64,000 nucleotides of DNA from Clostridia bacterium (lineage in GTDB: Bacteria > Bacillota > Clostridia > CAKSNL01 > HGM11501). How positions within the stretch are numbered: position 1 is the first letter of the stretch; the number at the start of each line of letters is the position of its first letter. Made by a program: the position numbers and the translations under genes. The stretch is taken from positions 86,060 to 150,059 of the forward strand of contig CAAFWO010000052.1 of assembly GCA_900766735.1 (NCBI GenBank). The letters are read 5' to 3'. The notes beneath the pieces were generated by a model. The model was not told the DNA's origin and did no database searches. It saw nothing but the letters and a program-made list of their open reading frames with translations. Positions 52,831 through 60,373 of this stretch are shown here, in pieces.

Positions 52831-53846
52831 ACCGAGCACAGAGAGAGTTAAAAAGAAGGATATTGAAAGAGTGGCGCGAGGAGGAGAAAAACCGCGTCAA
52901 AACGCCTGAAGAGATCGAAGAGGAACGAAGAGTCCGGCGGAAAGAAAACGTTCTGCTCGCGATCGTTCTGATCGGCCTTGCGGTATACGCGTTCCTTTTC
53001 CACGGCAGAAACGAGATACGCCTGCCACAGGAGGGCGAGATGGCGATGTATTCGATCAACGTCGGCCAGGCGGACGCGACGTTTTTCATCTTCCCGGACG
53101 GGTCGAACCTTTTGGTGGACGCAGGGGAGGTGGCGGACGGCGCGAAGGTGACAGGGCTTTTAAAAAAGCTCGGGGTGGGCAAGGTGGACGCTATCATGGT
53201 CTCGCATCCGCATATCGATCACATCGGCGGCCTCATACCGGTGCTTGAAAGGTACGGCGCGGACGTCATCTATATGCCGGATCACGAGAGCGAGACAATT
53301 ACCTACAAAAGAGTAATGAAGACGGCCGAGGAGACGGGAACGCCGATCAGATACCTTTACGACGGCGACTCGTTTGACGGCGGAAGCTATAAGATCACGA
53401 TCCTTTCGCCGGAGAACAAAAAGTATACCGACGACAACCAATACAGCGTCGTTATGAAGATCGATTATAAGGACGTGTCGTTTTTAATGATGGGCGACGC
53501 GGACAAAATGGTCGAAAGGGAGCTCATCGAAAAATACGGTGACGGGCTTGACTGCACGGTCTTAAAGGTCGCCCACCACGGGAGCGACACGGCCACGACC
53601 GAGGAATTTCTGGACGCGGCGTCTCCAAGCGTCGCCGTCGTCTCGGCAAAGGCCGGCCCGTCGCTCAATATCCCGGCGGACTCGGTCGTTTCGCGAATCG
53701 CAAAGCGTGAGATAAGGGTCTTAAGGACCAGCCGCAACGGCAATATCGAAATTCTGACGGACGGAGAAGCGCTCGACATCAGGACATCCGGCACAACGAG
53801 AGAAAATAAAATCTCTGAAACGGTTGACAAATACTTTGATATGTGA
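52827..53846 (+). CDS. ComEC-like metallo-beta-lactamase-fold protein, membrane-anchored
   Basis: The 339-residue protein has a basic/acidic helical N-terminus (1-40), one membrane segment (about 45-62) and an extracytoplasmic MBL domain with INVGQADATFFIF (about 76-88), SHPHIDHIGG (about 129-138, HxHxDH) and VAHHGSDTAT (about 249-258). This is the ComEC C-terminal type domain without the ComEC channel. It may act as an extracellular hydrolase or nuclease. ATGA overlap with the CLC gene. Confidence 0.82.
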   Translation: MNRAQRELKRRILKEWREEEKNRVKTPEEIEEERRVRRKENVLLAIVLIGLAVYAFLFHGRNEIRLPQEGEMAMYSINVGQADATFFIFPDGSNLLVDAGEVADGAKVTGLLKKLGVGKVDAIMVSHPHIDHIGGLIPVLERYGADVIYMPDHESETITYKRVMKTAEETGTPIRYLYDGDSFDGGSYKITILSPENKKYTDDNQYSVVMKIDYKDVSFLMMGDADKMVERELIEKYGDGLDCTVLKVAHHGSDTATTEEFLDAASPSVAVVSAKAGPSLNIPADSVVSRIAKREIRVLRTSRNGNIEILTDGEALDIRTSGTTRENKISETVDKYFDM

Positions 53847-53852
53847 TAACAT
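53824..53852 (+). promoter_or_regulatory. Promoter of the hemolysin III gene, within the end of the MBL gene
   Basis: TTGACA and TAACAT are 17 bases apart with TGA before the -10. The boxes overlap the final codons of the upstream gene. Confidence 0.5.
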
Positions 53853-53873
53853 AGTATTAAATACTATGTTATC
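53845..53873. promoter_or_regulatory. Perfect 29-base palindrome, probable operator
   Basis: GATAACATAGTATT, A, AATACTATGTTATC: 14-base arms are exact reverse complements around one base. It covers the predicted -10 and start point of the hemolysin III gene. It lacks a strong T run, so it fits an operator better than a terminator. Confidence 0.65.
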
Positions 53874-53891
53874 TTTATTGGAGGTGGCATT

Positions 53892-54563
53892 ATGCCGTTT
53901 GTTAAAAGCTTCAACGGGCAGTCGCTGGGCGAGGAGATCGCCAACGGTGTGTCGCACTGCGTCGGCGCTCTTTTGGCGATCGCCGGGACTGTTATCTTAA
54001 TAGTGCGTGCCGCGCTTCACAGCACTGCGATCGGGGTCGTCAGCGCCGCGCTCTATGGGGCAAGCCTCATTTTGCTCTATTGTTTTTCAACGCTCTATCA
54101 TTCGATCACGGCGCCGGGGGCAAAGCGCGTTCTGCAGGTATTTGACCACTGCTCGATCTATCTTCTCATCGTCGGAAGCTACATTCCGATAAGCCTTGTG
54201 ATGATCGGGAAGCTGTGCGATAAGCCCGCGCTCGGGTGGACGATCTTCGGCATCAATGCGTTTTGCATGGTTTTGGGCATCTTATTAAATTCGCTTGACT
54301 TAAATAAATATAAAAAGATAACGCTCGTCTTGAACATTCTGATGGGCTGGCTCATCATTTTCAGCATCCGGTATGTTTATGAGGCGTCCGGCGTTTCCGG
54401 GCTCGTCTTTTTGGTGCTCGGCGGCGTTTTATACACGCTCGGTATCATTTTCTACAAGATGAAAGCCGTTAAATACATGCATTTCATCTGGCACATTTTC
54501 GTTCTCGCCGGAAGTATTCTTCACTACTTTTTCATTTTGTTCTACTGCTATCCGATAAAATGA
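53892..54563 (+). CDS. Hemolysin III / PAQR family membrane protein
   Basis: The 223-residue protein has seven membrane helices and the PAQR motifs EEIANGVSHCVGALLA (about 15-30), LYHSIT (about 75-80), FDHCSIYLLIVGSYIP (about 91-106) and MKAVKYMHFIWHIFVLAGSILHYF (about 188-211), which hold the metal-binding Ser, His and Asp. The role in Gram-positives is unclear; a membrane hydrolase activity is suspected. TGGAGGTGG precedes the start. Confidence 0.9.
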   Translation: MPFVKSFNGQSLGEEIANGVSHCVGALLAIAGTVILIVRAALHSTAIGVVSAALYGASLILLYCFSTLYHSITAPGAKRVLQVFDHCSIYLLIVGSYIPISLVMIGKLCDKPALGWTIFGINAFCMVLGILLNSLDLNKYKKITLVLNILMGWLIIFSIRYVYEASGVSGLVFLVLGGVLYTLGIIFYKMKAVKYMHFIWHIFVLAGSILHYFFILFYCYPIK

Positions 54564-54568
54564 TTATA

Positions 54569-54600
54569 AAATTAACGTCTTCGGGCGTTAATTTTTTTTG
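54569..54600 (+). terminator. Terminator of the hemolysin III gene
   Basis: AAAATTAACG and CGTTAATTTT pair around TCTTCGGG, followed by T residues. Confidence 0.9.
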
Positions 54601-54617
54601 AATTTTCACCGTTTTCT

Positions 54618-54646
54618 TTGACAAACGGGCAAAATTTAATTATAAT
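54618..54646 (+). promoter_or_regulatory. Consensus promoter of the LOG gene
   Basis: TTGACA and TATAAT are 17 bases apart, both perfect. Confidence 0.8.
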
Positions 54647-54660
54647 AGTAGGAAGGGATC

Positions 54661-54690
54661 ATATACTTACGAGAAAAATAATATACTTAC
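54661..54690 (+). repeat. Tandem ATATACTTAC boxes in the LOG leader
   Basis: The ten-base word ATATACTTAC occurs at 54661-54670 and 54681-54690, ten bases apart, so exactly two helical turns centre to centre, between the promoter and the start codon. Confidence 0.55.
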
Positions 54691-54708
54691 AAAAAGGAGC
54701 TGGCAGCT

Positions 54709-55287
54709 ATGAACATCTGCGTTTTCGGAGCAGCCTCCGATAAGATAGATAAAAAATATTTGGATCTGGCATTCAAGGCCGGGGAAATTATCGCCCTTCG
54801 CGGCCACGGTATGGTTTACGGAGCGGGCGCAACGGGGCTCATGGGCGCATCGGCGCGCGGAGCGAGAGCGCACGGCGGCTCGGTCTACGGCGTTATCCCG
54901 TCGTTTTTTAAGGACATCGGCGCCGAGATAATCTTTCCCGACTGCACAAAAATAAAATACACCGAGACGATGCGCGAGAGGAAGGCCGAAATGGAGGACT
55001 CGTCGGACGCGTTTTTGGTGCTCCCCGGCGGAATCGGCACATTTGAGGAGTTTTTCGAGATATTGACGCTCAAACAGCTGGGCCGCCACGAAAAGCCGAT
55101 CGCCGTTTTCAATGCCTCTGGCTATTACGATCCGCTTTCGGATATGATGGATTCGTCGGTCATCAAAAGGTTCGTGCCGGAGTATACGAAGGAGATCTAC
55201 AGGGTGTCGGACGATCTGGAGGAGCTTTTTTCATATATTGAGAACGACCCCAGAGAAAAGATCGACACCCTCAAGCTTAAATACTAA
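54709..55287 (+). CDS. LOG family (Rossmann-fold) phosphoribohydrolase-like protein
   Basis: The 192-residue protein has the diagnostic PGGIGTFEEFFE (about 106-117) with GAGATGLMGASARGA (about 40-54). LOG proteins release bases from nucleoside 5'-monophosphates, best known for cytokinin-type substrates; the bacterial substrate is often AMP-like. AAAGGAGC precedes the start. Confidence 0.92.
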   Translation: MNICVFGAASDKIDKKYLDLAFKAGEIIALRGHGMVYGAGATGLMGASARGARAHGGSVYGVIPSFFKDIGAEIIFPDCTKIKYTETMRERKAEMEDSSDAFLVLPGGIGTFEEFFEILTLKQLGRHEKPIAVFNASGYYDPLSDMMDSSVIKRFVPEYTKEIYRVSDDLEELFSYIENDPREKIDTLKLKY

Positions 55288-55320
55288 AAAAACAGCAGTG
55301 ATCTTCACTGCTGTTTTTTT
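55285..55320. terminator. Bidirectional terminator
   Basis: AAAAAACAGCAGTGA and TCACTGCTGTTTTTT pair around TCT, with runs on both sides, between convergent genes. Confidence 0.9.
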
Positions 55321-55338
55321 CGTTTCGGGAGCACTAGC

Positions 55339-55929
55339 TTAATAATTCTTTGACTCGCGGATATTTATAAGGTGCACGATCGCGGGACTTAAGACGAGGT
55401 TTGCCGCAAGCTCGATCAAAAAATTGATGCCGACGAACGCGGTCACCATATAGCCTGCCGTGTTACCGGAAAAACCGGCCGCCTCTGCCCAGGTGTTGAT
55501 CTGATCCATAAAGAAAATTTTGCACCCCAAAAGAAAGATACCCGTATTCACGATGGGGCAAAGAGCCGCCGCCGCGATGGCCGCCACCGTCTTATTCGAA
55601 CGGGAAAGCGCCTTGTAGCATACGCCCGATAAGTAGCCGGCTAAGATTCCCTTTAAAAGAACCGTTATGACCGTGCCGCCCGGGTTTACCGCCATGAAGG
55701 CCGCCGAGTCCGTTACTAAGATGACGAGCGCGCAGATTAAGCCGAGCCATGCGCCCGCTTTCGGGCCGGAGACCGACGCGCCGATGACGATCGGGATCAG
55801 TGCGAGCGAGATCGCAAACGGAATCCCCGTCATTCTGGCCACGAGGCTCAGGATCTGCAATATGACCACCAGCGCCGAAAGAAGCGCGGTGAGCACGAGT
55901 GCCCTTGTGTTTACTGTTTTTTCTTTCAT
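55339..55929 (-). CDS. ECF transporter substrate-binding (S) component
   Basis: The 196-residue protein has six membrane helices and the N-terminal RALVLTALLSALVV with IPIVIGASVSGPKAGAWLGL (about 63-82), as in ECF-type vitamin transporters. The vitamin is not clear; no riboswitch is seen upstream. The ATG at 55929 has GGAGG eight bases upstream on the minus strand. The energising EcfAT genes are elsewhere. Confidence 0.85.
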   Translation of the reverse strand: MKEKTVNTRALVLTALLSALVVILQILSLVARMTGIPFAISLALIPIVIGASVSGPKAGAWLGLICALVILVTDSAAFMAVNPGGTVITVLLKGILAGYLSGVCYKALSRSNKTVAAIAAAALCPIVNTGIFLLGCKIFFMDQINTWAEAAGFSGNTAGYMVTAFVGINFLIELAANLVLSPAIVHLINIRESKNY

Positions 55930-55980
55930 AAATAAAACCTCCAAGCTGCTGTTCAAGCTGATACAGCGCATTTATTTATA

Positions 55981-56928
55981 TCATCCTATAAAATAGGTTG
56001 ATACCGCCATTATTAAGGGCAATGTCAGAACCGAGAAGAGCGTCGAGATCGCGACAAGCTCCGAAGCATAGGCCGCGTCCGATCCGTATTTTGCGGCAAA
56101 GAGCGCGGCGACCGTTGCCGCCGGGCACGCCGCCGGAATGAGCACGGAGCGCGCTATTAAAGTGTTCACGGGAAAAATCAGGTTCATGCCCACTATCAAA
56201 AAGACCGATATTAACGGGATTAAAATCAGTCTTAAAAACGAAACAAGGTAAAGCGACGGGTTGAAAAACGCCGTTTTCCAGTTGACCTTGGCAAGGAATG
56301 TGCCCAGAACTATCATCGAAAGCGGAGTGTTGAGCGCGGCTATGCCGTCCACCGTGTCGTTCACGATCACGGGAAGCTCTAATTTAAACAAAAAGAGCAA
56401 AAGCGCGATGAGCGTGCCGATGACGCCTGGATTTAAGAAAAGCTCCTTAGACGAGAGATTTTTAATGCTTCCCGAGTATACCAGTGCCCCGTGCGTCCAG
56501 TAAAAAAACGTGAAAAGCGCGAGGTATGACGAGCCGTAGAACACCCCGTCCGCCCCGAGGACGGAGGAGAGAATGGGGATCGCCATAAAGCCGCAGTTTG
56601 AATATATGCTCGCGAAAATGTTCACCTTGTAGCGGCCGGTCGACTCTTTTTTAAATATCAGCGAAACGATGATGATCGCGATAACGTGAAGCAGAACCGT
56701 GAAAAGCGCCGCCATACCGAGCCCGGACAAAAGCTTCGGGCTGTATTCTGGAATTTTTTTCTGGTATGAGCTTATCAAAACGCAGGGGGTGACGAGCGTT
56801 AAAAGCACCGCCGTAATGTCGGACACCCCTTTGTCCGACAGCTTTTTTGCCTTTGACAGCGTGAATCCGACCGCCATATAAAGAAAGATTATGACGACCT
56901 GATATGAGACTTTTATTGCTAAGTCCAT
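55981..56928 (-). CDS. AEC family (auxin efflux carrier-type) transporter
   Basis: The 315-residue protein has ten membrane helices in two halves, with VGFTLSKAKKLSDKGVSDITAVLLTLVTPCVLISS (split over about 21-55), TPLSMIVLGTFLAKV and PAACPAATVAALFAAKYG near the end. Bacterial members move organic acids such as malate or lactate. AAGGAGAAGG precedes the ATG. Confidence 0.9.
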   Translation of the reverse strand: MDLAIKVSYQVVIIFLYMAVGFTLSKAKKLSDKGVSDITAVLLTLVTPCVLISSYQKKIPEYSPKLLSGLGMAALFTVLLHVIAIIIVSLIFKKESTGRYKVNIFASIYSNCGFMAIPILSSVLGADGVFYGSSYLALFTFFYWTHGALVYSGSIKNLSSKELFLNPGVIGTLIALLLFLFKLELPVIVNDTVDGIAALNTPLSMIVLGTFLAKVNWKTAFFNPSLYLVSFLRLILIPLISVFLIVGMNLIFPVNTLIARSVLIPAACPAATVAALFAAKYGSDAAYASELVAISTLFSVLTLPLIMAVSTYFIG

Positions 56929-56939
56929 TTTCCTTCTCC

Positions 56940-57419
56940 TTATTTGTGGTATGTTTCGCCGGAATTGATCTTAGACGCGCGGTATAACTGCTCGGTCAAT
57001 ATCACGCGCGAGAGCTGATAGGTAAAGGTCATCGGCGAAAAGCTTAATAAAAAGTCCGCCCGGGCGAGCACCTCGTCCGAAAGCCCGTGGCTTCCGCCGA
57101 TGATAAAGTCGATCTCGCCGGTGCTAGAGTCTGCAATGCTTTTGATCTTTTCTGCCAGCTTTTCGCTTGAGATCGCCTTGCCCCCGATCGCGAGGGCGAT
57201 GACATACGCGCCGTTTGAAATGTTTTTTATGATGTTTTTGCCCTCTTTTTCGAGCGCTTTTTTGATTTCCGATTCGCTCGGCGAGTCGGACTTTGACTCC
57301 TCCGAAAGCTCATAGGCCGTTATCTTGTGAAAGCGCGAGAGCCGTTTTTCATATTCGGCCGCGGCCTTTTTGTAAAAGTCCTCTTTGAGGCGGCCGACGG
57401 TGATGAGCTTTATTTTCAT
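56940..57419 (-). CDS. rlmH: 23S rRNA (pseudouridine1915-N3)-methyltransferase
   Basis: The 159-residue SPOUT enzyme begins MKIKLITVGRLKEDFYKKA and has the knot motifs DFIIGGSHGLSDEVLARAD (about 104-122) and LSFSPMTFTYQLSRVILTEQLYRA (split over about 124-148). It methylates the pseudouridine at position 1915 of 23S rRNA. Length is standard. Confidence 0.96.
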   Translation of the reverse strand: MKIKLITVGRLKEDFYKKAAAEYEKRLSRFHKITAYELSEESKSDSPSESEIKKALEKEGKNIIKNISNGAYVIALAIGGKAISSEKLAEKIKSIADSSTGEIDFIIGGSHGLSDEVLARADFLLSFSPMTFTYQLSRVILTEQLYRASKINSGETYHK

Positions 57420-57422
57420 GGA

Positions 57423-57899
57423 TCACACCGCGGTAAGGTTTGTGACGATTAGTTTGCACCCGTCCGCAATGACGGAGCGAAGGTCCGCTATATCGTCGGG
57501 CGAGAGGGACGGCATTTCGCCCTCCGGCTCGTCTGCGCTCGTCAAGAAAAAGAGCGTGTCGTATATCTCCGAGAGCGCCTCGTTATCGTCGTCCCCCAAA
57601 AAGGAAACGCCGAGCGTGAACGCAAGGTCGGATGAGATGTTCCAGAAGTTTAATAATGTCGACGGGTCAAACTCATCGGTCAGTCCGCCGGCAAAGCTCA
57701 TCAAAGAGGCAAGGTCAAACACCACAGTCTCCTTTAAGCGGATGCCCTTTGCCGCGGCATACGCGTCAAACACGCCCTCGTCGCGAAAGCATGCGACATG
57801 GTCGCCGTCCTTGTAAAAGCCGGAGTTAAGATCGGTCTGCCATATGCAGAAATAGTCCTTCTCCTCGGTCTCGAAAATCACCTTAAGATATTCTTTCAT
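57423..57899 (-). CDS. Uncharacterised acidic protein
   Basis: The 158-residue protein is acidic, soluble, with a beta start (YLKVIFETEEKDYFCIWQTD) and a helical middle (DEFDPSTLLNFWNISSDLAFTLG). I do not recognise it. It lies three bases upstream of rlmH on the minus strand and probably shares its transcript. ATG 57899 has GGGGAG upstream. Confidence 0.65.
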   Translation of the reverse strand: MKEYLKVIFETEEKDYFCIWQTDLNSGFYKDGDHVACFRDEGVFDAYAAAKGIRLKETVVFDLASLMSFAGGLTDEFDPSTLLNFWNISSDLAFTLGVSFLGDDDNEALSEIYDTLFFLTSADEPEGEMPSLSPDDIADLRSVIADGCKLIVTNLTAV

Positions 57900-57957
57900 A
57901 ATTTTTCTCCCCGTTTTATTTTATTTTGATTGATGATATGAATGGGTATGCTCTTAA

Positions 57958-58013
57958 TTTCTCTCCCTCAGTCTCGCGTGCGCTCGACAGCTCCCCCTCG
58001 GGGAAGGCCTTAA
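57958..58013. repeat. Intergenic repeat family B, reverse copy
   Basis: CTCTCCCTCAGTCTCG, then a central part, then CTCCCCCTCGGGGAAGGCCTTAA; the reverse complement has the same edges as 50535-50590. The gap 57900-58141 holds this repeat and a promoter. Confidence 0.7.
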
Positions 58014-58090
58014 ATTCACTTTATTTATCTTAGTATACCACGATTTTTAAAACTTCGCAAGGCAAATCGGGAGAAATTTAGACAAAAACC

Positions 58091-58118
58091 TTGAAATTAT
58101 TTTATTTTCTGATATAAT
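58091..58118 (+). promoter_or_regulatory. Promoter of the pfk-iorAB operon
   Basis: TTGAAA and TATAAT are 16 bases apart, about 25 bases before the start. Confidence 0.7.
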
Positions 58119-58141
58119 GGTAAGTTGAAAGGGTGAAGAAA

Positions 58142-59362
58142 ATGAAAGGCAATCTTGTTATCGGGCAGTCGGGCGGGCCGACAGCGGTCATCAATGCGTC
58201 TGTCGCGGGCATCGTTTCGGGCGCCGTGAAGCATGGGTTTGACGGGGAGATTCTCGGAATGGTGAACGGGATCGAAGGCCTCTTAAATGAGAATTTTTTG
58301 GACCTTAAAAGGTTCTCCGGTAAAGACGAAAAAGAGGCGCTTATCGACACGCCTTCGGCATATCTCGGCTCATGCCGCTTTAAGATGCCGAAGCCGGAGG
58401 AAGACCCCGGAATCTACGAAAAGATATTTAACATAATAAAAAAACGCAATATCAGATATTTTTTATACATCGGCGGAAACGACTCGATGGACACGGTCTA
58501 TCGCCTGAGCGAATATGCGCGCGGCAGGGACTGGGAGATGAGCATCGTCGGCGTGCCCAAGAGCATTGACAACGACCTTGCCGGAACAGACCACTGCCCC
58601 GGATACGGGAGCGCGGCAAAGTTCATCGCCTCGTCCATACGCGAGATGGCGATCGACACCGGTGTTTATAACTTAAAGAGCGTTCTGATCGTCGAGATCA
58701 TGGGCAGAAACGCAGGCTGGCTCACGGCCTCGGCCGCATTGGCAAGGAACGAAAATTTCAGCGCGCCAGACCTTATCTATCTTCCGGAGGCGGACTTTGC
58801 GCCCGATAAGTTTTTGTCGGACGTGGAGGGAAAGCTAAAGGAGAAAAACACCGTCATCGTCGCGGTGTCGGAGGGCATCAGGTCGTCGGACGGGAAATAT
58901 ATCTGCGACTCGGTTGCCTCAGGCGCGGTCGACAATTTCGGCCACAAATATTTATCCGGCGCGGGCAAGGTTTTGGAGAATATGGTGAGAGAACGCCTCG
59001 GCGTCAAGGCGCGCGCGGTGGAACTTAACGTGCTTCAGCGCTGTGCCGGGCACTTAAAGAGCGAGCGCGATGTGACTGAGGCGCTAAAAAACGGGGAGGA
59101 CGCGTTTAATGCCGCATATTCCGGCGTCACGGGAATGATGATCGGCCTTGAGCGCATATCGGACGAGCCTTATGAGATTAAGAACACCCCGGCGGACATT
59201 AAGAATTCGGCAAACGCCGAAAAGAAGATCCCGAAGGAGTGGATAACTCCCGGGGGGAACGACGTGACGGAGGAATTTTTAAGATACGCAAGGCCGCTCA
59301 TCGAGGGTGAGCATCACCCCAAATTTTCGGGCGGACTTCCGGTCTATATTACAAGAGGATGA
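58142..59362 (+). CDS. 6-phosphofructokinase, probably PPi-dependent
   Basis: The 406-residue protein has GQSGGPTAVINAS (about 7-19), IGGNDSMDTVYRLSEYA (about 109-125) and GVPKSIDNDLAGTDHCPGYG (about 137-156). The Asp/Asn in GGND and Lys in VPKxIDND fit pyrophosphate-using PFKs, not the ATP-type GGDGS. It converts fructose-6-phosphate to the bisphosphate, reversibly. ATG 58142 after AAAGGGTGA is preferred over GTG 58133. The PPi preference is a family-based inference. Confidence 0.88.
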   Translation: MKGNLVIGQSGGPTAVINASVAGIVSGAVKHGFDGEILGMVNGIEGLLNENFLDLKRFSGKDEKEALIDTPSAYLGSCRFKMPKPEEDPGIYEKIFNIIKKRNIRYFLYIGGNDSMDTVYRLSEYARGRDWEMSIVGVPKSIDNDLAGTDHCPGYGSAAKFIASSIREMAIDTGVYNLKSVLIVEIMGRNAGWLTASAALARNENFSAPDLIYLPEADFAPDKFLSDVEGKLKEKNTVIVAVSEGIRSSDGKYICDSVASGAVDNFGHKYLSGAGKVLENMVRERLGVKARAVELNVLQRCAGHLKSERDVTEALKNGEDAFNAAYSGVTGMMIGLERISDEPYEIKNTPADIKNSANAEKKIPKEWITPGGNDVTEEFLRYARPLIEGEHHPKFSGGLPVYITRG

Positions 59363-59368
59363 TTTGAT

Positions 59369-59788
59369 TTGAAAAAAGACGTTTTGGTTACAGTCATCGG
59401 CTCATCGGACTTAGATCCGGACGAGCCTTTGGAGGTCGTTACTCCGGGGGAGTACCGTGAGCAGGACGGAGCAAAGTGCTTTATATATGAAGAGAGCGAG
59501 CTTACAGGCTTTCCGCGCGGCGTGAAAACGACGCTCAGGATAGACGGGCATATGCTCACGATGATGCGTAACGGCGGAGACGGAACGAACATGGTGTTCG
59601 AGAGCGGAAGAACGCACCTGGGGCACTATGAAACGCCTTACGGGAGCTTCACCGTCAGCACCACGACGGACAAGCTTGACATCGAGATGAGCGAGACGGA
59701 GTGCTCGATCAAGGTCAAATATTTTGTGGATGTCAATAACATTCCGCAGTCGGCAAACGAGCTTTCTGTTCATGTCCGCGAGATATGA
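59369..59788 (+). CDS. DUF1934 (YwiB-type) beta-barrel protein
   Basis: The 139-residue protein has CFIYEESELTGFPRGVKTTLRI-type strands (about 32-53), GGDGTNMVFESGRTHLGHYETPYG (about 65-88) and a final VDVNNIPQSANELSVHV, diagnostic of DUF1934, a calycin-like barrel of unknown ligand. Start is TTG at 59369 with AGAGGA upstream. Confidence 0.85.
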   Translation: MKKDVLVTVIGSSDLDPDEPLEVVTPGEYREQDGAKCFIYEESELTGFPRGVKTTLRIDGHMLTMMRNGGDGTNMVFESGRTHLGHYETPYGSFTVSTTTDKLDIEMSETECSIKVKYFVDVNNIPQSANELSVHVREI

Positions 59789-60351
59789 AGGGCGCGCTTT
59801 ATTCGCTTTCGGAAAGGGCCGGCTTACTGCCTTTGATATTTAAGGAGACGGACGGCGGATTTTACACCGCGGCCGCAGATATTCCGCTTTTTGAGGGGGA
59901 CCTTCTGACGGCCGAAAGGTCCGGCCGGTTTACCTCGTTCTACCCGAAAGAGGAGTGGTATTTTGCCGCGGCGGAGTTTTTCATAAACGCGCCCGAGGCA
60001 AAGGCACTCTTTACTCTGGAAAACGACCGGCTGATAAAGCCGTTCTGCGCTTTTATGTTCGCAAAGGGCGCAAAAGGCGGCGGGCGCAATCTTTCGGGAG
60101 CGGCGAAGAAGATGCTCCTTTCCGCCTCGTTTCTGGAGGCGGATATGCTCCGCGCGAAGATGAGGGGCGACCCGGCCGTCATCTTAAGGCGGAGCGAGAA
60201 GACAGCCGCGCACTACTTTGACGATTACTATTCGGGCGGAATTATAAAGGACGAAAAGGGCTATGTGAGCCGTGCGGCGGCAGGCTTTTTTAAGACCGTG
60301 CTCTCATCGCTCGGGTTTGATTTTGAAAATATCGATTTTAATATAAAATAA
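59785..60351 (+). CDS. Uncharacterised protein
   Basis: The 188-residue protein overlaps the DUF1934 stop by four bases (ATGA). It is soluble, with many aromatic and Ala residues (EEWYFAAAEFFINAPEAKALF) and a helical C-terminal half. I do not recognise a family. Its position between DUF1934 and iorA implies co-expression. Confidence 0.65.
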   Translation: MKGALYSLSERAGLLPLIFKETDGGFYTAAADIPLFEGDLLTAERSGRFTSFYPKEEWYFAAAEFFINAPEAKALFTLENDRLIKPFCAFMFAKGAKGGGRNLSGAAKKMLLSASFLEADMLRAKMRGDPAVILRRSEKTAAHYFDDYYSGGIIKDEKGYVSRAAAGFFKTVLSSLGFDFENIDFNIK

Positions 60352-60373
60352 CGGCAAAAAGGAGAAATGTCGC

